In this document: positions 34,118-42,892 of the stretch, in pieces | How the letters are laid out: each line of letters begins with the position of its first letter | Numbering within the stretch: position 1 is the first letter of the stretch | Source of the DNA: JAAELZ01 sp965223465 | GTDB taxonomy: Bacteria; Pseudomonadota; Gammaproteobacteria; Arenicellales; Poriferihabitantaceae | NCBI GenBank assembly: GCA_965223465.1 | Contig: OZ245025.1 | Location: 2,790,001 to 2,854,000, forward strand | Length of the DNA stretch: 64,000 bases | Direction of reading: 5' to 3' | Translations under genes and position numbers: made by a program | The notes under the pieces: generated by a model | The model's input: the letters and a program-made list of their open reading frames with translations, nothing else | The model's database searches: none | Told to the model about the DNA's origin: nothing

Positions 34118-35401
34118 ATGAAACGGCTCACAACAACCACGATTCAGCGCACCAATATCCAACCAGGGAACTCGCTCTGGATTACGGATGATAAAGAACA
34201 GGGTCTGCGAGTTCGCATATCTGTCACCAAGGCAGGTCTCAGAAGAGCGGTCTTCTACTATCGTTACCGTGACCGCGTTACCAAGAAACTTACCAATAAG
34301 AAGATTGGCACCTTCGGCGCGGACGGAGGCTTGAGCCTGGAAGCCGCCCGTGCTCAGGTCAGGGATCTTCGTTCTGCTGTAGAGAAAGGGACGAGTGCCA
34401 AGGCCTACATTGAGAAACAGAGGAGAGAGTCCATAAAGATCGAAATTGGTGGTATTCGTCAGTTGGCCATCAGCTTTAGCGAGTACCTCGATACGACAAC
34501 TCTTTCAGATTCGAGTAAGGTGATCTATCGTCGATACCTTCGAGCGATTGCACATGCCTGGGCTGACAGGAAGCCGGATGATGTCACCCCTGATGATTGC
34601 GAGGCACTCTTCAACCAGGTGATGCGTAATGGTGTGCCAAATGTCGATATCGAAGGAAATCCGCTCAGGACTGCTGCCAAACGTACGCGAAAGGGTGGGC
34701 ACAGGGCGGCCGGCCATCTGCTGGCCACCGGTAGTCGATTCTGGGAACGAATGCGCCGTCAACGGGTTGCCATGCTCAATCCCTGGGCGAGGATGAAGGA
34801 ATTGCGCGAGCGCTCAGAATCCCGCATTTCCGATTTCCATCTGACAGATGAACAAATTACTGACGTTCTCCATAGAGCCCCCGACCTATTGACAGAACGC
34901 GCCCATAACGCCTGTTTATTGCTTCTCTCGACGGGTTTAAGACCCACTGAGGTACTGGGTGCCACAAAGGATGAATTCGACCTGGAGAAGCGAGAGTGGC
35001 TCATTCCCGCACACCGGATGAAATACAAGAAGGCCGACCACCTGGTTTTTTTAAGTGATCTTGCTATAGAGATTATTGAACGGTTGACATCACAAAGCCA
35101 GAAGGGCCATCTCTTTCCAGCTCAAGCAGGAAGGTCACCCCACTTCACAACTGATCATCTGTGCGAGTTCCTGAAGAAATTCGAAATCCCCGGTTTTACC
35201 CCCAAGGGATTCCGCGCGACCGTTAGAACCGGGCTGCAGCGCATCGGTTGTCCAGAGGAGGTTCGCTCGCGAATGAGTCACCATCAGCGCCTGGATCGCG
35301 TTGCCAAAAGCTATGACCAGTACAGCTACGATGACGAGGCTCGGGAATGGTGGCAAAAATGGGGTAATCATATATCCAGTCTCGCTAACTCCAACAAATA
35401 G
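34118..35401 (+). CDS. Tyrosine recombinase/integrase of the tRNA-Leu island
   Basis: This 427-residue integrase has an arm-binding N-terminal domain (DKEQGLRVRISVTKAGLRRA), a SAM-like core-binding domain (residues 120-230), and the catalytic domain. Catalytic Arg is in LLLSTGLRPTEVLGAT, Lys in AHRMKYKKADHLVFLS, the second Arg in FTPKGFRATVRTGLQR, then MSHHQRLDRVAKSY with the candidate Tyr. In the usual HxxR box the His position is Lys here (KGFR); such changes are tolerated in some family members. It is directed away from the tRNA that serves as its target. Confidence 0.92.
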   Translation: MKRLTTTTIQRTNIQPGNSLWITDDKEQGLRVRISVTKAGLRRAVFYYRYRDRVTKKLTNKKIGTFGADGGLSLEAARAQVRDLRSAVEKGTSAKAYIEKQRRESIKIEIGGIRQLAISFSEYLDTTTLSDSSKVIYRRYLRAIAHAWADRKPDDVTPDDCEALFNQVMRNGVPNVDIEGNPLRTAAKRTRKGGHRAAGHLLATGSRFWERMRRQRVAMLNPWARMKELRERSESRISDFHLTDEQITDVLHRAPDLLTERAHNACLLLLSTGLRPTEVLGATKDEFDLEKREWLIPAHRMKYKKADHLVFLSDLAIEIIERLTSQSQKGHLFPAQAGRSPHFTTDHLCEFLKKFEIPGFTPKGFRATVRTGLQRIGCPEEVRSRMSHHQRLDRVAKSYDQYSYDDEAREWWQKWGNHISSLANSNK

Positions 35402-35480
35402 CGAGATTATTTCTTGCCAATCCTTTGTTACTGGTTACTATCTATGTAACCACCAATATTAAGGAAATAACAAGAAACAC

Positions 35481-37043
35481 ATGACAGAAGGGCAAAAACA
35501 GCGTCTGGAGCAGCAGCTCTGGAAAATAGCCAATGAGCTACGCGGGAAGATGGGAGCGGATGAGTTTCGAGATTACATACTGGGATTTATCTTTTATAAA
35601 TATCTTTCTGAAAAGCAGCTCATTCACGCTAATCACCTATTGGAAACGGAGGATGTAAAGGACTATCACCTCGTTAGGGATGAGGAGGATATCGAGGCCA
35701 TCAGGGAGGACTCTCTCGAAAAGCTCGGTTACTTTCTTCTGCCTGACGAGCTCTTCGACTCGATCACTGCGAAAGGGAATGCCAATACTGAAGAGCAAAG
35801 CAATTTTATCCTCGAAGACCTACAGGCCATTCTCAATAGTGTTGAGCAAAGCACGATGGGAACGGATAGTGAGGACGATTTCAATAAGCTTTTCGAGGAT
35901 CTCGACCTGGCCAGTACCAAGCTGGGACGCTCTCCACAGGCACGAAATACACTCATAGCAAAAATTCTCTCCCATTTAAACGGCATAGATTTTGGGCTGG
36001 AAGAGGCCGATTCCGACGTATTGGGGGATGCCTACGAATATCTAATTGCCCAGTTTGCATCGGGCGCAGGAAAGAAAGCGGGTGAATTCTATACTCCTCA
36101 GCAGGTATCCAAGGTGCTTGCTAAGCTGGTAACGCTTGATAAAACACGCGTTAAGAATGCTTATGACCCTGCTTGTGGCTCGGGGTCATTGCTTCTTCGT
36201 ATCGCTAAAGAGGCTGAAGTCGGAGAGTTTTATGGCCAAGAGCTAAACAGGACGACCTATAACCTGGCGCGCATGAATATGATTCTTCACGACGTGCATT
36301 TCAGTCGGTTTGATATTCGCCAGGAAGACACACTTGAACACCCGCAACACCTTGAGGAACGTTTTGAGGCGGTTGTGGCTAATCCGCCTTTTTCAGCCAA
36401 GTGGAAAGGGAAGGATAATCCGCTTAACGAAACCGATGACCGATTTAGCCAATATGGAAAGCTAGCCCCAGCTGCGAAGGCAGATTTTGCTTTTGTTCAG
36501 CATATGATTTATCAGATGGCTGAGAATGGAACCATGGCCGTTGTATTGCCGCATGGTGTTCTCTTTAGGGGGGCAGCTGAGGAAGCGATTCGTAAGTACA
36601 TAATTAAAGAGCAGAATTATTTGGACGCCGTTATTGGTTTGCCGCCAAACCTTTTTTATGGAACTGGTATTCCAGCTTGTATTTTAGTGTTGAAGAAATG
36701 TCGCGTTCATGATGAAGACATTCTTTTCATTGATGCATCACGAAATTTTGAAAAGGAAGTAAACCAAAACACTCTAAACGATAAACACGTAGATAAAATT
36801 ATTGAGACATATACGAAAAGGAAAGATATAGATAGGTACGCTTATGTCGCTCCACTCCAGGAAATTGCTGAGAATGATTACAACCTCAATATTCCACGTT
36901 ATGTTGATACCTTCAAAGATGAGATCGCAATAGATATTGAAGTTGTTACTTCAGACCTAAGGGCACTAGAAAAAGAAATGGAGGTGGCTGACAAGAAGAT
37001 TGCCGAATTCTGTGTGGAGTTAGATATTCCCAAACCTTTTTAG
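35481..37043 (+). CDS. hsdM: Type I restriction-modification DNA methyltransferase subunit HsdM
   Basis: The 520-residue protein has the HsdM_N helical domain (LWKIANELRGKMGADEFRDY, ILGFIFYKYLSEK), a SAM motif AYDPACGSGSLLL and the adenine methylase motif VVANPPFSAKW (NPPF). It makes N6-methyladenine when complexed with HsdS. It starts 79 bases after the integrase gene. The protein looks intact, but its partners are damaged or absent: hsdS is truncated and hsdR is missing from the island. Confidence 0.95.
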   Translation: MTEGQKQRLEQQLWKIANELRGKMGADEFRDYILGFIFYKYLSEKQLIHANHLLETEDVKDYHLVRDEEDIEAIREDSLEKLGYFLLPDELFDSITAKGNANTEEQSNFILEDLQAILNSVEQSTMGTDSEDDFNKLFEDLDLASTKLGRSPQARNTLIAKILSHLNGIDFGLEEADSDVLGDAYEYLIAQFASGAGKKAGEFYTPQQVSKVLAKLVTLDKTRVKNAYDPACGSGSLLLRIAKEAEVGEFYGQELNRTTYNLARMNMILHDVHFSRFDIRQEDTLEHPQHLEERFEAVVANPPFSAKWKGKDNPLNETDDRFSQYGKLAPAAKADFAFVQHMIYQMAENGTMAVVLPHGVLFRGAAEEAIRKYIIKEQNYLDAVIGLPPNLFYGTGIPACILVLKKCRVHDEDILFIDASRNFEKEVNQNTLNDKHVDKIIETYTKRKDIDRYAYVAPLQEIAENDYNLNIPRYVDTFKDEIAIDIEVVTSDLRALEKEMEVADKKIAEFCVELDIPKPF

Positions 37044-37052
37044 TTCTAACGG

Positions 37053-37646
37053 ATGGATATGGTCATAATCCCAAAACAACAGACGCCTAAACTCAGGTTC
37101 CCTGAGTTCAAGGATGATTGGAAGACTCAAGAGATTGGTCAGTTACTTTCACGAGTAGGTGAGCCTGTTCAAGTTGGAGCCGATCAAAAGTACCACGAAA
37201 TAGGGATAAGATCTCATGGTAAAGGCATCTTTCACAAAGAGCCTGTTTCAGGTGAAGTACTAGGCAATAAACGAGTTTTCCAAGTTCATATACCCGCATT
37301 TGTCGTAAATATTGTATTCGCTTGGGAACATGCAATTGCCCAGACTACTGAAAGTGAGCGAGGGTTCATCGCATCGCATCGCTTCCCAATGTTCGTACCT
37401 AAAGACAATAAGTCCAGTATATCGTTTATTCGATACTTCTTTCTTCGAGCCTATGGAAAGCATTTGCTGGGTTTGGCATCACCAGGTGGTGCGGGACGAA
37501 ATAAGACATTGGGGCAAAAGGAGTTCTCTAGACTGAAAGTAATTGTTCCAGAAGTGGATGAACAGGAAAGAATCGCGACTTTCTTGTCTTCTATTGATAA
37601 AAAAATTGATCAAATTCTCAAAAAACAAGCACTATTGTCCTGTTAA
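37053..37646 (+). pseudogene. hsdS: hsdS, type I specificity subunit truncated by an IS21-family insertion
   Basis: The frame encodes 197 residues starting with QQTPKLRFPEFKDDWKTQEI, a typical start of HsdS, followed by one target-recognition domain and one conserved helical spacer (QERIATFLSSIDKKIDQILK). Normal HsdS proteins have two such halves and 400-450 residues. The chain stops at TAA formed by the first bases of the IS (TGTTAA, from 37641). The second half is not found beyond the IS. The remaining half could still pair as a dimer, as shown for some half-HsdS proteins, or be non-functional. Confidence 0.88.
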
Positions 37647-37666
37647 TTTGCATCCAAAATTGACCC
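37641..37666 (+). repeat. Left terminal inverted repeat of the IS21 element
   Basis: TGTTAATTTGCATCC with AAAATTGACCC is the exact reverse complement of the right end. A related copy, TTTGCACTGAATTTTGACCC, follows at 37671. Confidence 0.9.
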
Positions 37667-37712
37667 GGGATTTGCACTGAATTTTGACCCGTCTATTTGG
37701 TCTGATTATGAC

Positions 37713-38486
37713 CTAAGTTGAGTTTCTTTTTTTAGCTTTCACCTCCTTCATTTTTGCTGTTGAATGCCTGAACCGGTAACTGTCATTACCCGTTTCAATG
37801 ATATGGCAGTGATGGGTTAATCTGTCCAACAATGCCGTTGTTAATTTCGGATCACTGAACACACTAGACCATTCTGCAAAATCCAGATTAGTGGTAATGA
37901 TGATACTAGTCTTCTCATAGAGCCTGCTGATCAGATGGAATAATAATGCCCCACCGCTTTGACTGAACGGCAGATAGCCCAATTCATCCAGGATCACCAG
38001 ATCGGTATGCAATAAACGATTCGCCAGGCGCCCTGGTTTTCCCAATTGTTTCTCCTGCTCAAGCTGGTTGACCAGTTCAATTACGGACAGACAACGCACC
38101 CTGAGATGGCGATGCTGTATGGCCTGTACACCAATGGCTGTTGCCAGATGTGTTTTGCCCGTACCCGGGCCGCCCACGAAGACGATATTCTGCGCGTCTT
38201 CCAGAAACTCACAGCGATGCAAGGCCCGGATAAGTGCTTCATCGGCCTCGCTCTCGCTAAAATCAAAGCCAGCCAGATCTCGATAGGCCGGGAACCTGGC
38301 TACCTTCATCTGGTAGTTGATGGAACGGACTTCCCGTTCAGCCACCTCAGCCTTAAGCAAGACCTCCAGGATCGGTATCGCCTGCTGATAAGCAGGTGCA
38401 GACTGAGTGGACATGGTCGCAATGGTCTCAGCCATACCAAACAGCTTGAGAGACTTCAACGTAGTAATCATGGCTTGCGCTTTCAT
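37713..38486 (-). CDS. istB: IS21-family helper ATPase IstB
   Basis: The 257-residue AAA+ ATPase has Walker A FVGGPGTGKTHLATAIG, Walker B DLVILDELGYLPFSQSG and the sensor motif TSIIITTNLDFAEWSSVF. IstB selects targets and stimulates the IstA transposase. Its start overlaps the end of istA by four bases (ATGA), the usual coupling. The frame appears intact. Confidence 0.95.
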   Translation of the reverse strand: MKAQAMITTLKSLKLFGMAETIATMSTQSAPAYQQAIPILEVLLKAEVAEREVRSINYQMKVARFPAYRDLAGFDFSESEADEALIRALHRCEFLEDAQNIVFVGGPGTGKTHLATAIGVQAIQHRHLRVRCLSVIELVNQLEQEKQLGKPGRLANRLLHTDLVILDELGYLPFSQSGGALLFHLISRLYEKTSIIITTNLDFAEWSSVFSDPKLTTALLDRLTHHCHIIETGNDSYRFRHSTAKMKEVKAKKRNST

Positions 38487-40021
38487 TGCTTGCCTCCACG
38501 AAGACGATCATAGCGCCGGGTGTTGGCCACAGGCTCATTCACCAGCTTCAGCGCTGCAGGTGTTCGAAGCGACTTGGGACGAGGGGGGTCACTGAGCCTG
38601 CTCAGGCAATTGAGTACATGCTCCCGGGACGGGTGTTCAACCTTCAGAGCTTCGTTAACTGCCCGTTCAACCAATTGCTCATCGTGCAACAGCACCAGGG
38701 CCAGTACATCAACCATCTCACGATCACCACCAGGGTGCTTTAACAATCGGGTTTGCAGTTGTTGGAAACTCTCCGGCAGTTCCTTGAAGGGGGCACCATT
38801 ACGTAACGCCCCAGGCTTACGCTGTACCACTGACAGATAGTGGCGCCAGTCATATATTGTCCTGCCGCTGCTGCCATGATCGCGGGTAAAGACCCGTTCA
38901 TGAACGGCCACCTGGCGGGCTTCAGCCACAATCACCAACCGTTCGGCATACACGCGCAGGCTCACCACCCGGTTGGCAAAGCTCGCCGGGACACTGTATC
39001 GATTATGTTCAAAGGTGATCAGACAGGTCGAGGTAACACGTTTGCTGTGTTCAACAAAGCCGTCAAAGGCAGCGGGCACCTCCATCAGATTTGCTTGCTC
39101 CTGTTGCCAGTAATCGTAGATCGTCTTTAGTTTGTCCTGGGGATGGGCCGATTCTTGCCACAGATCAATACAGCGCTTAAGCAACCAGCGGTTCAGTTCA
39201 GCGAGCGATTTGAATCGGGGGGCATCCTGCCATATCCGGTACCGCGCATCGCGTACCCCTTTCTCCACCTGACCTTTCTCCCAGCCCGCTGCAGGGTTGC
39301 AGAACTCCGCTTCGAATAGATAGTGGCTAGCCATCGCTTGAAAGCGCCGGTTGATGGTCCGTTGCTTGCCGCGACCTACTTTATCCACCGCTGTCTTCAT
39401 GTTGTCATATATCCCCCGTTCTGGAACACCACCGAAGATGCCGAAGGCATGGTAGTGCGCATCAAACAGCATCTCGTGGCTCTGCAACAGGTAGGCCCGC
39501 AGGTAGAAGGCCCGACTGTGGCTGAGCTTGAAGTGCGCAATCTGCAACTTGGTGTTCACGCCATTGATCACCGCATAGTCTTCGCTCCAGTCGAACTGGA
39601 AGGCTTCTCCTGGCGCAAAGGATAAGGGAACATAGGTGTGTTTGCCCGCACCTCGCTTTGCCTCCTGCTGTTCCTGCCTCCAGGCGCGAGCAAAGGCAGC
39701 CACTCGATCATACGAACCTGTAAACCCAAGCTTAACCAAATCACTGTGCAGTCGCCGCATCGTGCGTCGCTGCTTGCGGTGTCTTCTTGATTCCCTAAAC
39801 AGCCAATTGGTCAGTGTCTGCTCATAATCATCAAGCTTGGATGGACTCTTCCTGCTGGGGTAGCTCGGCTCCACCACGCCACTAGCGAGGTACTTGCGAA
39901 CTGTATTACGGGACAGCCCGGTTCGCCTTGCTATCTCTCGAATCGGCATCCCCTGGCGGAAATGCCATCGTCTTATTACACTTAATAACGCCACGTCTAT
40001 CACTCCGATTATCTCCTGCAT
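38483..40021 (-). CDS. istA: IS21-family transposase IstA
   Basis: The 512-residue transposase has an N-terminal helix-turn-helix (GMPIREIARRTGLSRNTVRK), a DDE integrase core with GEAFQFDWSEDYAVINGV and GGVPERGIYDNMKTAVDKVG, and ENRYSVPASFANRVVSLRV-type C-terminal beta domain (FEHNRYSVPASFANRVVSLR). The frame is intact, so the element may still be active. It reads toward hsdS, opposite to the host gene. Confidence 0.95.
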   Translation of the reverse strand: MQEIIGVIDVALLSVIRRWHFRQGMPIREIARRTGLSRNTVRKYLASGVVEPSYPSRKSPSKLDDYEQTLTNWLFRESRRHRKQRRTMRRLHSDLVKLGFTGSYDRVAAFARAWRQEQQEAKRGAGKHTYVPLSFAPGEAFQFDWSEDYAVINGVNTKLQIAHFKLSHSRAFYLRAYLLQSHEMLFDAHYHAFGIFGGVPERGIYDNMKTAVDKVGRGKQRTINRRFQAMASHYLFEAEFCNPAAGWEKGQVEKGVRDARYRIWQDAPRFKSLAELNRWLLKRCIDLWQESAHPQDKLKTIYDYWQQEQANLMEVPAAFDGFVEHSKRVTSTCLITFEHNRYSVPASFANRVVSLRVYAERLVIVAEARQVAVHERVFTRDHGSSGRTIYDWRHYLSVVQRKPGALRNGAPFKELPESFQQLQTRLLKHPGGDREMVDVLALVLLHDEQLVERAVNEALKVEHPSREHVLNCLSRLSDPPRPKSLRTPAALKLVNEPVANTRRYDRLRGGKQ

Positions 40022-40082
40022 TAGTTCTTCGCAGGAGGGGTTGTACGTGGGTCAAAATTCGATGCAAATACCTAGCCTTAGT

Positions 40083-40108
40083 GGGTCAATTTTGGATGCA
40101 AATTAACA
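40083..40108 (+). repeat. Right terminal inverted repeat of the IS21 element
   Basis: GGGTCAATTTTGGATGC then AAATTAACA mirrors the left end without mismatch. A related copy, GGGTCAAAATTCGATGCAAA, lies inside at 40049-40068. Confidence 0.9.
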
Positions 40109-40179
40109 GACTGTCTCATGGGTCATTGAAATGTCAGCTTAGGGGTTGCAAGCGGCCAACCCAAGGACTCGCAATTGTC

Positions 40180-40326
40180 ATGCTTGATTTGAATTTCTTC
40201 AGAGATATTGTTAGGTCGAGTACCACATTTACATATGAATGCGCAGAGATTTTGCCTATTGTTGGTATATTTGTTGGTATATTTGTGAACGCATGTTTTT
40301 TATATTATTATTATTCAATTAGTTAA
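40180..40326 (+). CDS. Possible 48-residue membrane peptide in the island right end
   Basis: An ATG at 40180 opens a short frame with a soluble start (MLDLNFFRDIVRSSTTFTYE) and a hydrophobic tail containing a tandem VGIF repeat and four Tyr in a row. No clear ribosome-binding site precedes it. It may be chance coding in AT-rich DNA or a leftover toxin-like small protein. Confidence 0.2.
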   Translation: MLDLNFFRDIVRSSTTFTYECAEILPIVGIFVGIFVNACFLYYYYSIS

Positions 40327-40342
40327 TGATATTATATGAGTG

Positions 40343-40359
40343 CGGCCCCGGCACCATTT
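40343..40359 (+). repeat. attR: imperfect copy of the tRNA-Leu 3' end
   Basis: CGGCCCCGGCACCATTT matches the tRNA-Leu 3' end at 33903-33920 apart from one missing G. It marks the right boundary of the island. Confidence 0.75.
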
Positions 40360-40465
40360 CTTGATAATATTCACTTTGTTTTGGGCGCAGTGTCAAACTA
40401 GTACGAGTAGTAGGAAAGTTGACGTAGACTAAATCAAATTGGATAATCCCTTGTTTTCTTTAGGC

Positions 40466-40532
40466 ATGAAAGTAGATCAGGCGAGACATGGAAGACCGAA
40501 GAAAAACACTTAAAAGGGTACTGACCCCTTTT
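40466..40532 (+). repeat. REP-associated transposase 3' stub with palindrome, copy 1
   Basis: A short frame reads MKVDQARHGRPKKNT then stop, followed at once by the palindrome AAAAGGGT-ACTG-ACCCCTTTT (40512-40532). The same arrangement occurs at 44634-44700 (MKVGQARRGRPKKNH). The basic GRPKK ending is typical of C-termini of REP-associated Y1 transposases (RAYTs). Only the ends remain, so these look like non-autonomous relics. A further CCCCTTTTCCCG duplication follows. Confidence 0.6.
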
Positions 40533-40633
40533 CCCGACCCCTTTTCCCGTGATTGCTGTTAGTGCTTTCGTATTACTCGCTAAACAAACCATGATTTAAA
40601 TTCCCTCAAAATAACGAACCTAAGGAAACTTCA

Positions 40634-41149
40634 ATGATGTTCAAATACGTAGCCATAATTTTATCTATTACGATATTCTTTGGATGTGCGGGTCCTATTA
40701 AGCAAGAAAACTTAGAACCATTAGATGCTGTGGTTGAAACGATAGTTATAGAAAAAAACCACAAATTTAGGGTGAAACCAAAATCACAGGAATATGCTTT
40801 GTTAATAGCTGGCGAGTACAAACCTGTGGGAAAGACTAAGCATGGTATTTTCTATGCTGGACCCAAGAAATGCTTGAGGTTATTAAATTCTTGTGGAAAA
40901 GTAGATAATTGCGGAATTCTGGAATCTTCCAAAGACCAATCATGGAAATTATTTATATTTGACGATATTGCAGAAGCACGTTTCAACAACCCCAATGTAA
41001 ATATGTCTGCTGGTACATATGGCGCAACGGGTGGGGCAATAGCTGTGGGAATTGATTCATTAATGCAAAGGAAAATGCGGGGCACAGGTCATGCAAATAA
41101 CTTGCAACTAGAAAAGAGTGGAATTATCTACTCAAGAAAAAAACTATAA
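40634..41149 (+). CDS. Small lipoprotein of unknown function
   Basis: The 171-residue protein has a lipoprotein signal (ILSITIFFGCAGPIKQE, Cys about residue 18). The mature part is basic, with two Cys pairs (KKCLRLLNSCGKVDNCGILE) and a Gly-rich hydrophobic stretch (GTYGATGGAIAVGIDSLMQ) which could insert in or contact a membrane. I do not recognise a family. It lies just outside the right att repeat of the island, in AT-richer DNA than the core genome, so it may have been acquired. A GGAAA stretch precedes the ATG. Confidence 0.7.
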   Translation: MMFKYVAIILSITIFFGCAGPIKQENLEPLDAVVETIVIEKNHKFRVKPKSQEYALLIAGEYKPVGKTKHGIFYAGPKKCLRLLNSCGKVDNCGILESSKDQSWKLFIFDDIAEARFNNPNVNMSAGTYGATGGAIAVGIDSLMQRKMRGTGHANNLQLEKSGIIYSRKKL

Positions 41150-41470
41150 TCAACTCGTTGCGTGACTACTCGTTGAATCGCATCTTCTTGTTCGTGTCCA
41201 GGCAACGCTCTCAAACTTTCAACATTTCAGCGGCACGAGGTTACGAAACTCACAAATTTGCGTCTTTTGATTTATAGCCGCCACTTCCCATATTAGCCAG
41301 CTTTCCCGCCACTATTGCGCGCTGGCTCTTTTAGGCTGCCGCTACAAAGAGGTACCTAGGGGCGTTTCAAAAAAGCGAAAAAAGCGAAAAAAGGGTCAGT
41401 ACCCTTTTATTACGAACCAAGGCAGTTTACGTTTTCTCGCAGCAAAAGGGCGCGACCCCTTTAAACATTA
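41150..41470. other. Non-coding stretch with bidirectional palindrome
   Basis: This convergent gap holds a duplicated AAAAAAGCGA run (about 41370-41388) and the palindrome at 41389. I see no gene in it. Confidence 0.5.
41389..41408. terminator. RAYT-type palindrome acting as likely bidirectional terminator
   Basis: AAAAGGGT-CAGT-ACCCTTTT is a perfect eight-pair stem with T-runs on both strands. It lies between convergent genes and is the inverse orientation of the palindromes at 40512, 42796 and 44680. Confidence 0.6.
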
Positions 41471-42529
41471 TTACTGACTCAGTGGGTGAGGATACTGATT
41501 GTGAATTTTTGCAATATCAACTTGCACTTCTTTATCAAGCGTGGTCGAAACCGATTTCAGCGCTGACTCAATTTGATCAAGGCTTGTTGCGCCAATAATA
41601 TTGCTGGTAATGAATGGCTGTTGATTCACAAACGCATGTGCCATCACCGCAGGATCCAATCCATGCGCACGGGCTATCGAAACATATTGATCAACAATAG
41701 CCATCACATCATCGGCGATATACTTGGTGAAATATTGACCAAATAGTTGCATTCTTGAACCAGCAGGCCTGGCTCCATCTTGATATTTTCCAGACAGAAC
41801 GCCCATCGCCAATGGTGAATAAGCGAGCAAACCCACGTTTTCCAGACATGAAACCTCTGCCATTCCAAATTCATAAGCACGATTAAGCAAATTATAAGGA
41901 TTTTGAACACTCACCACCCGAGGGAAATCATTTTGCTTAGCCAGATTAAGCATTTGCATGGTTCCCCATGGGGTATCATTTGACAATCCAATATAACGAA
42001 CCCGTCCAGAGCGCACTAATTCGTCAAGTGCTGATAGCGTTTCTTTAAGTGCGATAGGTTTATCATCGGGGTTATAGACATAGCCCAACTGGCCAAATAA
42101 ATTTACTTCGCGGTCTGGCCAGTGAAGTTGGTATAAGTCAATATAATCTGTTTGCAATCGTTTTAGACTTGCATCGCAGGCAGCAAAAATACTCTTTTTA
42201 TCTAATCGAGTTTCACCATTATGAATATGTGGGCGAGCATAGGCAAAGCGAGTGGCCCTGCCCAATACTTTGGTTGCCAGGATAACCTCATTCCGCCGGC
42301 CATGCTGCGTAAACCAGTCACCGATATATTGCTCAGTTACGCCATACGTTTCTTCACGTGGCGGTACAGCATACATTTCCGCGGTGTCGATAAAATTAAT
42401 TCCGTTATCGAGCGCGTAGTTTATTTGCTTAAAAGCATCCTCGCGGGTATTTTGCTCACCCCAAGTCATTGACCCTAAACAGATCAGACTCACATCAATA
42501 TTTGTGTGACCTAGTTTTCTGTATTTCAT
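41471..42529 (-). CDS. Aldo/keto reductase (Tas-like)
   Basis: The 352-residue NADP(H)-dependent oxidoreductase has the family tetrad: Asp and Tyr in FIDTAEMYAVP, Lys in ILATKVLGRA, His in YQLHWPDREV. RYIGLSNDTPWG and LLAYSPLAMGVLSGKY are also typical. The closest described E. coli protein by pattern is Tas. Substrate is unknown. It stands alone between relic repeats. Confidence 0.92.
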   Translation of the reverse strand: MKYRKLGHTNIDVSLICLGSMTWGEQNTREDAFKQINYALDNGINFIDTAEMYAVPPREETYGVTEQYIGDWFTQHGRRNEVILATKVLGRATRFAYARPHIHNGETRLDKKSIFAACDASLKRLQTDYIDLYQLHWPDREVNLFGQLGYVYNPDDKPIALKETLSALDELVRSGRVRYIGLSNDTPWGTMQMLNLAKQNDFPRVVSVQNPYNLLNRAYEFGMAEVSCLENVGLLAYSPLAMGVLSGKYQDGARPAGSRMQLFGQYFTKYIADDVMAIVDQYVSIARAHGLDPAVMAHAFVNQQPFITSNIIGATSLDQIESALKSVSTTLDKEVQVDIAKIHNQYPHPLSQ

Positions 42530-42892
42530 TTTTATAGCTTAGCATTAGACTATACGGCGTTAATAATAATCTAGTGCCCTGTTATTCGCCATTATTCTGC
42601 GTTTCAGGGAAGCAATACTTTATTTGAACTAATCAACATTGGTGTCTAGCTCAGGCAGGCCCATACAATTAAAAGCGAAGTGTTGACTTGTTTTGGATAC
42701 CTTTTAGACTATTGCTTGAATTCCCAATATCGCCCGGCGCTAGAATCGATAGCGCGTAGGCCAAATCGATCGTCCGCCCGTTTTCTCCTTTGCTTAAAAG
42801 GGTACTGACCCCTTTTTACTTAAATCCTGTCACTTCATAAAGTTATAATCTATTGTAAAGAATAGTTAGCTTCAATACTAAAGACACAGAGA
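42530..42892. other. Divergent intergenic region with one palindrome copy
   Basis: This gap holds the RAYT-type palindrome (42796-42816) and a TATAAT (42844-42849) 44 bases before the antiporter gene. No further gene is visible. Confidence 0.5.
42796..42816 (+). repeat. RAYT-type palindrome, copy 3
   Basis: AAAAGGGT-ACTG-ACCCCTTTT, identical to the copies at 40512 and 44680, but without a transposase stub. It sits 28 bases before the candidate -10 of the antiporter gene. Confidence 0.6.

Larger units (their letters stand above)
37641..40108 (-). mobile_element. IS21-family insertion sequence (2468 bp) in hsdS
   Basis: The element runs from TGTTAATTTGCATCC to the matching inverted end ATGCAAATTAACA. 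The terminal repeat is about 26 bases (starting TG and ending CA, as in IS21). A second, related 20-base repeat lies inside each end (37671-37690 and 40049-40068), typical of IS21 multiple transposase sites. It encodes istA and istB in overlapping frames on the minus strand. Flanks show no matching 4-8 base target duplication (left TATTGTCC, right GACTGTCT). Confidence 0.92.
33903..40359 (+). mobile_element. 6.5-kb integrative island at tRNA-Leu carrying a damaged type I modification locus
   Basis: Between the att-like repeats lie a tyrosine recombinase next to the tRNA, hsdM, a truncated hsdS, and a complete IS21-family element. No replication, transfer or restriction (hsdR) gene is present. 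The recombinase lies next to tRNA-Leu and points away from it. The right part seems reduced: only about 230 bases separate the IS from attR. The island is probably a relic that may still be excised if the recombinase works on the imperfect att pair. Confidence 0.82.

Noticed and set aside
39928..40326. A 132-codon frame crossing the right end of the IS
   Set aside because: It lies antisense to istA for its first part, crosses the IS boundary and shows no family features. Only the short part from 40180 was kept as a low-confidence ORF.
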